Positions 18,188-26,658 of a stretch of DNA of 64,000 bases are shown one piece after another. The DNA is from Anaerocolumna sp. MB42-C2. GTDB lineage: Bacteria; Bacillota; Clostridia; Lachnospirales; Lachnospiraceae. The notes below the pieces were generated by a model that saw only the letters and a list, made by a program, of their open reading frames with translations, was not told the origin of the DNA and searched no databases. The first letter of the stretch is position 1. The number at the start of each line of letters is the position of its first letter. The translations under genes and the position numbers were made by a program. The DNA lies in the NCBI RefSeq assembly GCF_030913705.1, contig NZ_CP133190.1, forward strand, positions 434,001 through 498,000, given 5' to 3'.

Positions 18188-18546
18188 AAAAAGTGTCTGG
18201 CTCGCCAGGACAACCGAGCCGCAGCGGGTTGCGGAGTAATAACTACCATTCCACCAGCGGCGCCTATCGGCACACAGTGCCTTTTGTATAATAGGGAAAT
18301 TCCGAGAACTCCTAATTATTTAAGAAAGAGTCTGGCTCGCCAGACTCTAGCGCTGACGCGCTGTCACTTTAGTGACAACTTCCAATAGTGCGTCATGCGC
18401 ATCCCGCCCGGAGGGCTTGTTATTTCATAGGGAAGTTCGGAGAACTTTCCTATGAAATAACAAAGGTGTCAACATACTGACACTTTCGCTCCTGGACCCT
18501 GCAGCTATATATATCCTTTCTGAGAGGTGTTCACTTGACGGTCCAG
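18188..18546. repeat. Modular palindrome island in the plsX-cheR gap
   Basis: The region is more GC-rich than its surroundings and has no gene. Two related modules follow one another. Each starts with TCTGGCTCGCCAG (about 18196 and 18331) and ends with a palindrome related to ATAGGGAAGTTCNGAGAACT (about 18290-18318 and 18420-18461). Between them are perfect small palindromes: AGAGTCTGGC-TC-GCCAGACTCT, TGTCACTTTAGTGACA, and GTGTCA/TGACAC. CTGGACC/GGTCCAG arms (18492-18498, 18540-18546) close the block. Confidence 0.7.
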
Positions 18547-18583
18547 CTACTTATACATCAAACAGTTACACCCTATTGCATAA

Positions 18584-18624
18584 AGAAAGAATCTTCATCC
18601 ATATATTGGTTGAAGATTCTTTCT
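18584..18624 (-). terminator. Hairpin terminator downstream of cheR
   Basis: A perfect 14-bp stem (AGAAAGAATCTTCA / TGAAGATTCTTTCT) with a 13-base loop lies 67 bp past the cheR stop. On the minus strand TTTATG follows. Confidence 0.7.
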
Positions 18625-18690
18625 CTAGCAATTAAGTAAATATATTAATTTATAATAGATTCAATGAATAAAAATTATAATAAAATTCTA

Positions 18691-19470
18691 TTATATTTTT
18701 TTATAGAAGAAAGACTTATAGGTAGCAAACTGCAGATTTTGGGGTTGAATAATTTGTTCCGTACTGCCTACAAATAATATTGCATCTTTTTTTAAAGCCG
18801 CGTTAAATTTTTTATAAATATCATCTTTGGCTTCTTCCGTAAAATAGATTAAAACATTCCTGCATATAATCAAATCACATTGACTTGGATAGGAATCTTT
18901 TAATAAGTCATGCTGTTTAAATTCCACACAAGCTTTTATACTATCTAATATCTGGTAGGTACTATTATTAACTTCCCTAAAATATTTTGTTACAAATTCC
19001 TGAGGAAGTCCTTTTAAACTTTTGATATTATATAAACCTAATTTCGCTTTCTCTAGTATCTGTTTATCAATATCAGTTGCAATAATCTTTATACGGGAAA
19101 GAGGCATAAACTTGGATAAAAGCATAACCAGCGAATAAGGTTCATCTCCGGTCGAACAAGCGGCACTCCATATTTTTAAACCATTGCCAAATCTATTAAA
19201 TAAATAGGGCAGCACTTCAGCTTCCAATAAATTCCATTGTTCAGGATTACGATAAAATTCTGATACATTAATGGTCAGATAATTGACAAATTCTTCAAGC
19301 ATAACAGGATTCTTCTTTATCGTCTCTACATAACCAGTATAAGAAGTAATCTTATGTTTTGAGATTAATGCATCAATTCTTCGTTTCATTTGGCGCTCTT
19401 TATATGAATTTAAATCAATTTTGGTGATATGGTAAATCTGTTCCTTGAATACCTCATAATTATCTGCCAA
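18691..19470 (-). CDS. cheR: CheR-type protein-glutamate methyltransferase
   Basis: A SAM-dependent methylase (about 259 aa) that methylates glutamates of chemoreceptors. It has the all-alpha CheR N domain (KIDLNSYKERQMKRRIDALI) followed by the SAM domain with LKIWSAACSTGDEPYSLVMLL, IIATDIDKQIL and CDLIICRNVLIYF. The beta-subdomain insert is short. Translation can be read from a GTG at 19536 inside the S1-like gene, but its SD is too close. A TTG at 19470 has AAGGAG eight bases upstream and gives the family's normal length, so I choose it. No other chemotaxis gene is nearby. Confidence 0.87.
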   Translation of the reverse strand: MADNYEVFKEQIYHITKIDLNSYKERQMKRRIDALISKHKITSYTGYVETIKKNPVMLEEFVNYLTINVSEFYRNPEQWNLLEAEVLPYLFNRFGNGLKIWSAACSTGDEPYSLVMLLSKFMPLSRIKIIATDIDKQILEKAKLGLYNIKSLKGLPQEFVTKYFREVNNSTYQILDSIKACVEFKQHDLLKDSYPSQCDLIICRNVLIYFTEEAKDDIYKKFNAALKKDAILFVGSTEQIIQPQNLQFATYKSFFYKKI

Positions 19471-19513
19471 ATAGAAAAACTCCTTTTTCTTCTGTATAGT
19501 CTTTAATGATTGA

Positions 19514-20608
19514 TTATTCCTCTGTTGCGGATTCACTTACCTCAACAGATTCAACAGTATCTTCCAAGGCTTTTACGCTTAAACTGATCTTCTTTTCATC
19601 ATGATTAAAATCAACAACCTTAGCTGTTACCTCTTGTCCGACTTTAAGAACATCCGATGGTTTTTCAACATGTTCTTTGGAAATCTGAGATACATGTAAT
19701 AAAGCATCTACACCTGGTTCTAATTCAATAAATGCACCAAAATCAGTCATACGTGCAACTTTACCAGTTACAACATTACCTACTGCATATTTTTCATCTG
19801 CTTTAAGCCAAGGATTAGCGTCTTCAAATTTTAAGCTGAGAGCAATCTTTTCACCGGAAATGTCTTTAATAAGAACTTTAACCGTATCCCCAACCTTAAA
19901 TACTTTTTTTGGATTCTCTACTCTGCCCCAGGACATTTCAGAGATATGAAGAAGACCGTCAGCACCGCCCAGATCGATAAATGCACCGAAATCTGTAACA
20001 TTCTTAACAACACCTTCTACTGTCATTCCTATACTGATTCTTTCAAATAGTTCTTTTTGCATCGCTTGTTTTTTCGCAACGATTAACTGTTTGCGGTCAC
20101 CGATGATTCTTCTCTTTTTCGGATTAAACTCGGAAATTACAAATTCAATTTCTTCTCCGGCATATTTTGCTAGGTTTTTTTCGTATCCGTCAGATACTAA
20201 ACTGGCAGGTATAAAAACTCTTGTTTCATCAATAATAACACTTAAGCCGCCTTCTAAAACAGCAGCTACTTTTGCTTTTAATACTTCCTTGTTATTAAAG
20301 GCTTCTTCCAGTCTCTTGCTGCCTTTTTCCGCAGCTAATCTCTTATAAGTTAAGAGAACTTGTCCTTCACCGTCATTTACCTTTAATACTTTAGCCTGCA
20401 TTACATCGCCTTCTTTAACGAGTGTAGTTAAATCAGCATTTGGTGTATTGGTATATTCACTTCTGGTAATGATACCGTCTGCTTTGTAGCCTATATTTAA
20501 TACGATTTCGTCTTCTTTTACACGTATTACAGTGCCCTCTACTACCTCTCCGTTTTGTATTGTTTTTAATGATTCCTCCAATAATTGTTCAAAACTCATT
20601 TCTGACAT
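19514..20608 (-). CDS. Ribosomal protein S1-like protein (four S1 domains)
   Basis: An RNA-binding protein of 364 residues with four S1/OB repeats at about 15-85, 100-165, 185-255 and 270-340. Repeats 3 and 4 are the most canonical (VTDFGAFIDLGGADGLLHIS; MTDFGAFIELEPGVDALLHVS). The four-repeat build is the low-GC Gram-positive form (YpfD-like) rather than the six-repeat E. coli form. Its start overlaps the ispH stop by 13 bases, and AGGAGG lies within ispH. In several Clostridia the two proteins are fused; here they are separate but coupled. Confidence 0.93.
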   Translation of the reverse strand: MSEMSFEQLLEESLKTIQNGEVVEGTVIRVKEDEIVLNIGYKADGIITRSEYTNTPNADLTTLVKEGDVMQAKVLKVNDGEGQVLLTYKRLAAEKGSKRLEEAFNNKEVLKAKVAAVLEGGLSVIIDETRVFIPASLVSDGYEKNLAKYAGEEIEFVISEFNPKKRRIIGDRKQLIVAKKQAMQKELFERISIGMTVEGVVKNVTDFGAFIDLGGADGLLHISEMSWGRVENPKKVFKVGDTVKVLIKDISGEKIALSLKFEDANPWLKADEKYAVGNVVTGKVARMTDFGAFIELEPGVDALLHVSQISKEHVEKPSDVLKVGQEVTAKVVDFNHDEKKISLSVKALEDTVESVEVSESATEE

Positions 20609-21438
20609 GCGGTATGAACCTCCTTGATAATATTGTTTGGGGTGGATGCCCCTGCTGTAATACCTACGCTACGAAAAGATTTGAGTTCCTCCAAATCCAG
20701 GTCTCTAAGTGTCTGTATATAGTAAGTATTTTCACATTCTAATTTAGATATTTCGTATAGCTTCCTGGTATTCGAACTATGTTTACCGCCGATAATAATC
20801 ATAGCGTCAGATTCTTTAGCAAGCTGCCTTGCTTCCGTTTGACGCTCTTCGGTAGCATTACATATCGTATTTAAAACAATTATATCATAACCCTTTTTTG
20901 ATATAATTTCAACTAAATCTTGAAAATTCTTGTAATTAAATGTCGTTTGGGATACAATACAGATCTTATCAACCCCAGTTAAATTCAAGTTTTCCGCTTG
21001 TTCGGCATTCTCAATTACTGTATAATTATTCGAACACCAGCCAATAATTCCTTCCACTTCAGGATGATTATTATTGCCGATTATTATGATGTGACGCCCT
21101 AATTCGCCTTGTTCCTTAACTATTTTATGGATTTTTATAACAAAAGGACAGGTTGCGTCAACTATTTTTAAACCCTGTTTTTCAATGATATCATAGATTT
21201 CCTTAGATACTCCATGAGAACGTATAATTATTGTACCCTCTGTAATGGATTTTAATTCTTCTAATGTATTAATGAGTCCAACACCTTTTAAAGTTAAATC
21301 AGCAACCACTTCATCATTATGGATAATAGGTCCATAAGTATAAACTTTGGTGCCTTTTTTTATTTCCTCATACACCAAATCTACTGCACGCTTTACTCCA
21401 AAACAAAAACCTGCGGTTTTAGCAAGTACTATATTCAT
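20596..21438 (-). CDS. ispH: 4-hydroxy-3-methylbut-2-enyl diphosphate reductase IspH
   Basis: The last enzyme of the MEP isoprenoid pathway, an iron-sulfur reductase producing IPP and DMAPP (280 aa). Cluster cysteines are at Cys12 (AGFCFGVKRAV), Cys97 (DATCPFV) and Cys193 (NTICNATEERQ). Substrate-binding motifs include YGPIIHNDEVV and GNNNHPEVEG. Its ATG overlaps the cmk stop (ATGA), and its end overlaps the S1-like gene, so cmk-ispH-S1 form one tightly coupled unit. Confidence 0.97.
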   Translation of the reverse strand: MNIVLAKTAGFCFGVKRAVDLVYEEIKKGTKVYTYGPIIHNDEVVADLTLKGVGLINTLEELKSITEGTIIIRSHGVSKEIYDIIEKQGLKIVDATCPFVIKIHKIVKEQGELGRHIIIIGNNNHPEVEGIIGWCSNNYTVIENAEQAENLNLTGVDKICIVSQTTFNYKNFQDLVEIISKKGYDIIVLNTICNATEERQTEARQLAKESDAMIIIGGKHSSNTRKLYEISKLECENTYYIQTLRDLDLEELKSFRSVGITAGASTPNNIIKEVHTACQK

Positions 21439-22118
21439 AACATATCACCATTATATTTTTCTTTAAATAATAAAATTATTTTATCAATTACTTCTTCTAT
21501 TGTCAAATCGGAGGAATCAACTAAAACAGCATCTTCTGCCTGCCTTAGAGGAGATATCTCCCTATTCATATCCTGTCTGTCTCTTTTTATGATATCGGTT
21601 TCGATGTCCTCTATCTTACTTGAAATGCCCTTGTCTTCCAGCTCTTTCCACCTTCTGAGTGCTCTTGTCTTTGAACTGGCAGTAAGATAAATTTTAAGAT
21701 CAGCATTCGGTAATACCACCGTCCCAATATCTCTTCCATCCATAATTACATTAGAAGAAGACGCTAAACTTTGCTGTAATTCAACCATCTTTTCTCGTAC
21801 AGCATGATATCTGGCCACTACGGAGGCATTCTTTCCCACTTCTTCATCGCGAATGAAAGCAGTAGCATTCTCGCCGTTTAACTTTACCTGCTGTTCTCCG
21901 TCTATGTATTCAATTGTTATATCTATCCGACTGCATGCTTTCGATACAGCTTCTTCCTCTGCCGTGTCTATACCATTTCTTATCATATATAAAGCCATTG
22001 CCCGGTACATAGCCCCTGTATCAACATAGATATATTGTAATTTTTGTGCGATACTTTTTGCTATGGTACTTTTACCCGCTCCGGCAGGTCCGTCAATCGC
22101 TATATTATAATTTTTCAT
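21435..22118 (-). CDS. cmk: Cytidylate kinase
   Basis: A (d)CMP kinase (227 aa) that makes CDP/dCDP. The P-loop is IDGPAGAGKSTIAKSIAQ near the N-terminus. Also visible are VDTGAMYRAMALYMI, VIMDGRDIGTVVLPNADLKIYLTAS and RDRQDMNREISPLRQAEDAVLVDSSDLTIEEV, all typical of Cmk. AGGAGGG precedes the ATG. It is the first gene of cmk-ispH-S1. Confidence 0.97.
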   Translation of the reverse strand: MKNYNIAIDGPAGAGKSTIAKSIAQKLQYIYVDTGAMYRAMALYMIRNGIDTAEEEAVSKACSRIDITIEYIDGEQQVKLNGENATAFIRDEEVGKNASVVARYHAVREKMVELQQSLASSSNVIMDGRDIGTVVLPNADLKIYLTASSKTRALRRWKELEDKGISSKIEDIETDIIKRDRQDMNREISPLRQAEDAVLVDSSDLTIEEVIDKIILLFKEKYNGDML

Positions 22119-22253
22119 TATAGCCCTCCTGTTTATACGAATATATATAACAAGTTAATCAGTCACTTTATTTGAAGTTATAATTACTTATTACTCGTAT
22201 ATCTTATCTAATCAATGTCTGTATATTAATTATTAACATGATTCGGTTGATTC

Positions 22254-23498
22254 TTAAACAGCATTGCCAGCAGAATAAGCAGTGGACCATGCTATCTGCA
22301 AATTAAACCCTCCGGTTAATGCATCCAGATCCAATACTTCCCCTGCAAAATAGACACCGGTAATTAATTTTGATTCCATAGTGGATGGATTTATCTCTTT
22401 TACCAGAATTCCACCTCTTGTGATAACGGCTTCATTGTAATCTCTTAAACGGGTAATATGAAATTCCATTCCTTTCAGCAGTTCTACCAGGCGGCTTCTT
22501 TCTTCTTTGGTTATTAAATTAACCTTTTTTTCCGGGTCAATGTTGCTTAATGCTATTATAACTTGAATTAGCTTACGTGGCAATAGTTGATCCAGCGCAT
22601 TCTTATATTGTTTATTGCTAAATTCATCAAAATCCCTTAAAATTCTGGTATCTAACTGTTCCTTTGACAGGGCCGGTTTTAAATCAATTGATAAAACCAA
22701 ATCTTTGTTTTCCATATATGGAATACAGTAACTGCTGGCACTTAATATTACCGGACCGCTTACTCCGAAATGAGTAAATAAAAGCTCACCGAAATCAGAA
22801 TAGATTTCTTTCTTTTTCGACGTAATCGTAATATGAATATTTTTTAAGGAAAGTCCCTGTAATTCTTTTATGGTACTTACTTCTGCCACATTCATTGGTA
22901 CAAGGGACGGATATAATTTGGTAACAGTATGTCCCATATTCTTAGCAAAACGATAGCCATCGCCGGTAGATCCGGTAGCCGGATAGGACAAACCGCCAGT
23001 TGCTATGATAACTTTATCGCCATGGACTATTTCCGGTTTACTTTTTATTTTTATTCCGCAAAAGCAATTATCCTTAACTAAAATCTCTGATACTTCACTG
23101 TTGTATCTGATATCTACTCCAAGATGTTTTAGTTCTTTTAATAAAACAGCAAGAACATCCGAAGATTTATCCGATTCCGGGAATACACGGTTACCTCTTT
23201 CAATTTTCGTCTTTAATCCTATTTCTTCAAAAAAATTTATTATATCAAAATTATTACAGGCATAAAATGAACCATATAAGAATTTTGGATTAGTTACTAC
23301 ATTTTGAAATAAATCATCCATATCACACGCATTCGTTAGATTGCATCTTCCTTTACCGGTTATATAAAGTTTTTTACCCAGCTTATCATTCTTTTCCAAT
23401 AAAATAACCTGATTACCATTTCTGGCTGCAATTACAGAAGCCATCATTCCTGCGGCACCACCGCCTACTACTATAACTGTGGTATTATTTATACTCAT
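22254..23498 (-). CDS. HI0933/BaiN-family flavoprotein oxidoreductase
   Basis: A 414-residue FAD protein of unknown substrate. The dinucleotide-binding GGGAAGMMASVIAARNGNQVILLEKNDKLGKK opens it, followed by GKGRCNLTNACD, a second nucleotide-contact IIATGGLSYPATGSTGDGYRFA and the C-terminal GVYFAGEVLDLDALTGGFNLQIAWSTAYSAG, which matches the HI0933 family signature. Members were reported as 3-dehydro-bile-acid reductases (BaiN), but that role should not be assumed here. AGGAGGTG precedes the ATG. It lies upstream of cmk by about 135 bp. Confidence 0.88.
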   Translation of the reverse strand: MSINNTTVIVVGGGAAGMMASVIAARNGNQVILLEKNDKLGKKLYITGKGRCNLTNACDMDDLFQNVVTNPKFLYGSFYACNNFDIINFFEEIGLKTKIERGNRVFPESDKSSDVLAVLLKELKHLGVDIRYNSEVSEILVKDNCFCGIKIKSKPEIVHGDKVIIATGGLSYPATGSTGDGYRFAKNMGHTVTKLYPSLVPMNVAEVSTIKELQGLSLKNIHITITSKKKEIYSDFGELLFTHFGVSGPVILSASSYCIPYMENKDLVLSIDLKPALSKEQLDTRILRDFDEFSNKQYKNALDQLLPRKLIQVIIALSNIDPEKKVNLITKEERSRLVELLKGMEFHITRLRDYNEAVITRGGILVKEINPSTMESKLITGVYFAGEVLDLDALTGGFNLQIAWSTAYSAGNAV

Positions 23499-23660
23499 AA
23501 TATCACCTCCTGATTAAATACACTCTGATAATCAATATAATGAAAGAATCCCAATTCTTATTAATGTAAGAATCAGAATTCTTCCAGATTCGTTTGAACT
23601 GTTTATATGACATAAATGAATTCGTTATTAACTATAGGATGTCCTGCAAAATAAAAATTA

Positions 23661-24314
23661 TTATTTTGATTTACTGTTATCCAGATATACTTCATCCAAT
23701 CCATATGCAAGATGTCCGGACTCATAGGCATGGCCTTCCACTCTGAAGATAACTTTGGGATACTCCGGTAAATTATCTACCAGACTTTGTGCAATGGCAT
23801 CCAAAATAGTTTTCTCCATCCCACTTCCGACATTTGTTAAAGGAGGCTGGTCCGACTTAAAATTAACAATTACCGTATCCTGTTTCGTCTCCACAGAGTC
23901 AATCCCAACAGTAATAAGTCTGTCCGCTAAAGAATCTGTCACAAGGTCAATAATTAACTGTGGATTGATTTCATTGCCTTCCGGAACTAAAGCAACGACA
24001 GATTCAACTCCCTGGGTATTTTCATTGATCGTATAAATGGACACTTCCTTTGTTGCTACCCGTTCTACTGTTTCTGAATCTTCTTTTGTAGACTCAACCG
24101 AATCTGAATCCTGTGATTTAGTTGTTTCATCCGTATTACTTTCTTTGGTCAGTACATCCTTATCAACTGACTGGATATTTTCAATGGTCTGTTTACCATC
24201 ATTATTTGTATTCCCCAATATCTGCTTGTCTGATTTTAAACTACACCCGTTTGCAGCAATAAACAAGGAAAATGTAGTGATTAATAAAATTCGTTTCATA
24301 TAATTATGTCGCAT
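23661..24314 (-). CDS. GerMN-domain lipoprotein (GerM-like)
   Basis: An exported lipoprotein of about 217 residues. The N-terminus has basic residues, a hydrophobic stretch and a lipobox-like FIAANGC, so Cys is probably lipidated. A Ser/Thr/Asp/Glu-rich linker follows (about residues 30-85). Residues ~100-205 form a GerMN domain (VVALVPEGNEINPQLIIDLVTDSL to QDTVIVNFKS and KVIFRVEGHAYESGH). GerM-type proteins act in peptidoglycan maturation during sporulation and germination. AGGAG eight bases before 24314 decides the start over a GTG at 24323. Confidence 0.8.
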   Translation of the reverse strand: MRHNYMKRILLITTFSLFIAANGCSLKSDKQILGNTNNDGKQTIENIQSVDKDVLTKESNTDETTKSQDSDSVESTKEDSETVERVATKEVSIYTINENTQGVESVVALVPEGNEINPQLIIDLVTDSLADRLITVGIDSVETKQDTVIVNFKSDQPPLTNVGSGMEKTILDAIAQSLVDNLPEYPKVIFRVEGHAYESGHLAYGLDEVYLDNSKSK

Positions 24315-24566
24315 AACTATCACTCCTGACTTAAATACTGATTCCTTTCGCTTATAAAAACAGCTAGCTTGATTATGTTATTTTAGAAATATTACAAAAT
24401 TACAATTTCATAATTTATATAATATTCATTAACTATGTCATTTTTATGTTAAAACATGGGTAATTTAATGGTCTTTTTCAAGTTACTAATCTTTTAGCAA
24501 AAGCTTATTTAATTCAGTAAATAATTAAGGAATTAAAAAAATCAAAATTTTATTTCTCGTATCTTA

Positions 24567-25856
24567 TCATCTTCCATATTGTTCCAGAATTGCATTCCTA
24601 AGAAGATCCAAAGCATAAATTACAGTCAAATCTCTTATTTTTTGACGATTCCCTTTTAATCGGTATTCTTTAATATGAAGTTTTTCATTTACAGTGCATC
24701 CAATATATACAAGTCCTACTGGTTTTTCTTCCGTTCCACCGTCCGGACCGGCAATACCGGTTACGGCAAGTGAAGCTTTGCTTCCGGATGAGGCAGCTGC
24801 TCCCTGTGCCATTTCAGCAGCAGTTTCCCTGCTTACCGCTCCGTATCTCATTAAGGTCTGCGGACTGACTTTCAAATACTTTTGTTTCGCCTCGTTGGAA
24901 TATGTTATAAATCCTTCACCTAAAACAGCAGAGGCACCGGGCACATTAACAATTCTTCCGGCTATTAATCCGCCAGTACAAGATTCTGCAGTGGTTAACA
25001 TAATATGATGTTTTGCTAACATCGAGACAACAATATCTTCCAGATTTTCATTTTCATCCGTTGTATAGATTGCATCCGCAAATCTTCTCTTTAATTCATC
25101 CACCATTGGTTTTACCAGTGACTTACCACTTCCTTCACTATCGGCAGCCGCTGTTATTCTGATATGAACTTCTCCATTTTTGGCATAGGTAGCAATGGTT
25201 GGATTTGTCTGCTTCTCAATTAAATCCTTCACCATAATTTCCGCCTTGCTTTCACCGATGCCGCATATTTTCACCATTTCAGAATAAAGAATACCTGGTT
25301 GTAATTTTCTAAGGAAAGGAATAATATCATTTTCAAACATAGGAATCAATTCATTAGGAGGTCCCGGCAGTAAAATAATCACTTTATTATTATAGGTATT
25401 CTTAAGACCACTGTCATCTTCTGACTCGTTCATCTCAACAATCAGTCCTGGAGCCGTGCCATTATGGTTATCAATTACCAGAGAACTTTCTATAATTAAT
25501 GCCTGCTTCCAATTATTTTCAGGGATACTATCAAGTTTTCTATCTTTAAAATATTCCTGGATTCTTTCTTTGGAGTGAGAATCCTCAATGAGACTTCTTT
25601 GTAAAACTTTTGCAGTTACCTCTTTTGTTAGATCATCCTTGGTTGGTCCCAATCCTCCTGTTAAAATAATAATGTCCGAACGGGATAAGGCCAACTTCAA
25701 AGTATTACTTAACCTGTCTTCATTATCTCCGACAGACACTTGATAATAATTCGATATACCCAGCTGTGCACATTTTACTGCAAGGTAATTGGCATTGGTA
25801 TTCACAATATTGCCAAGCAGTATCTCAGTACCGACACTAATGAATTCTGCTATCAT
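24567..25856 (-). CDS. cinA: Competence/damage-inducible protein CinA
   Basis: A two-domain protein of 429 residues. The N-terminal MoCF-like domain (MIAEFISVGTEILLGNIVNTNANYL; ILTGGLGPTKDDLT) is associated with ADP-ribose pyrophosphatase activity. The C-terminal CinA/PncC domain (TTAESCTGGLIAGRIVNVPGAS; ASLAVTGIAGPDGGTEEKPVGLVYIG) deamidates NMN. The gene follows pgsA on the same strand, as in many Firmicutes. Two hairpins lie in the 230-bp gap before it, so its level may be set separately. Confidence 0.95.
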   Translation of the reverse strand: MIAEFISVGTEILLGNIVNTNANYLAVKCAQLGISNYYQVSVGDNEDRLSNTLKLALSRSDIIILTGGLGPTKDDLTKEVTAKVLQRSLIEDSHSKERIQEYFKDRKLDSIPENNWKQALIIESSLVIDNHNGTAPGLIVEMNESEDDSGLKNTYNNKVIILLPGPPNELIPMFENDIIPFLRKLQPGILYSEMVKICGIGESKAEIMVKDLIEKQTNPTIATYAKNGEVHIRITAAADSEGSGKSLVKPMVDELKRRFADAIYTTDENENLEDIVVSMLAKHHIMLTTAESCTGGLIAGRIVNVPGASAVLGEGFITYSNEAKQKYLKVSPQTLMRYGAVSRETAAEMAQGAAASSGSKASLAVTGIAGPDGGTEEKPVGLVYIGCTVNEKLHIKEYRLKGNRQKIRDLTVIYALDLLRNAILEQYGR

Positions 25857-25874
25857 ATTCTTACACCTATTGCA

Positions 25875-26032
25875 TATCGCAGACCATTCTGCGATAGTGC
25901 CTCAATATTAAAAGTTAAACATTATTGCGGCAACCTTTCTTTATAAAGTTATTTTATATTTTTTTTCATATATACATATTTCTTAAATTTCATTTTACTC
26001 CTTTAGAATAGCCATCTATGCTATTCTAAAGG
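25875..26032. promoter_or_regulatory. Two hairpins in the pgsA-cinA gap
   Basis: TATCGCAG/CTGCGATA (25875-25896) and the perfect 13-bp stem CCTTTAGAATAGC/GCTATTCTAAAGG (26000-26032) are separated by AT-rich DNA. Neither has a good T-run on either strand. They may be processing or weak attenuation structures. Confidence 0.35.
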
Positions 26033-26087
26033 AACCCTATATCCAGGCTTTCGGCCCGCTCGTTCTATATTGGCCTATTTATTTCTT

Positions 26088-26630
26088 TCATTTATTATTT
26101 TCTGATAAAACCCTCCTATTTTTAAACAGATAATCTACCAGGGATATTAAAGTTAATATCAGGGATAAATAGATAAAAATCTGTTCCAATATATTAAAAA
26201 CAGGAAGATTAAAATTAACGATTAATAAAACTGACATAATCATCTGGGCAGTTGTTTTGAATTTAGCAATATTACTTGCCGCAATAACTACACCGTTATC
26301 AGAAGCCACAAGTCTGAATCCGCTGATAATGAATTCTCTTGATATAATGACAATGATAATCCAGGCCGGAACCAGTTTTAATTCTACAAAACATATCAAA
26401 GCCGCGGACACTAATAATTTATCAGCCAATGGATCCATAAATTTTCCGAAATTAGTCACCAAGTGATATTTCCTTGCCAGATATCCGTCCAAAGCATCTG
26501 TCAGACAGGCGATAACAAAAATTGCCGCAGCAATGTAATTACCAAAAGGGATATTTGGCACCAGGTAAATGACCAAAAATAACGGAATCATAAATACTCT
26601 TGCAATTGTAATTTTATTTGGTAAATTCAT
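26088..26630 (-). CDS. pgsA: CDP-diacylglycerol-glycerol-3-phosphate 3-phosphatidyltransferase
   Basis: An integral membrane enzyme (180 aa) that makes phosphatidylglycerol-phosphate. The CDP-alcohol phosphotransferase signature DALDGYLARKYHLVTNFGKF continuing to MDPLADK is complete, with all conserved Asp residues. About five hydrophobic segments are evident. The frame opens at 26651, but AAAGGGTG just before 26630 gives the real start MNLPNKITIARV. It is 28 bp downstream of rimO. Confidence 0.96.
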   Translation of the reverse strand: MNLPNKITIARVFMIPLFLVIYLVPNIPFGNYIAAAIFVIACLTDALDGYLARKYHLVTNFGKFMDPLADKLLVSAALICFVELKLVPAWIIIVIISREFIISGFRLVASDNGVVIAASNIAKFKTTAQMIMSVLLIVNFNLPVFNILEQIFIYLSLILTLISLVDYLFKNRRVLSENNK

Positions 26631-26658
26631 AAAAACACCCTTTCTCCCCATGGGGATT

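Noticed and set aside
17751..18690. rpmF (ribosomal protein L32) upstream of plsX
   Set aside because: I looked for the MAVPKRKTSK start and a short basic frame on the minus strand and found none; the gap holds only repeats and hairpins.
23755..24303. Two plus-strand frames opposite the GerMN lipoprotein
   Set aside because: They are antisense shadows of a well-supported gene without ribosome sites.
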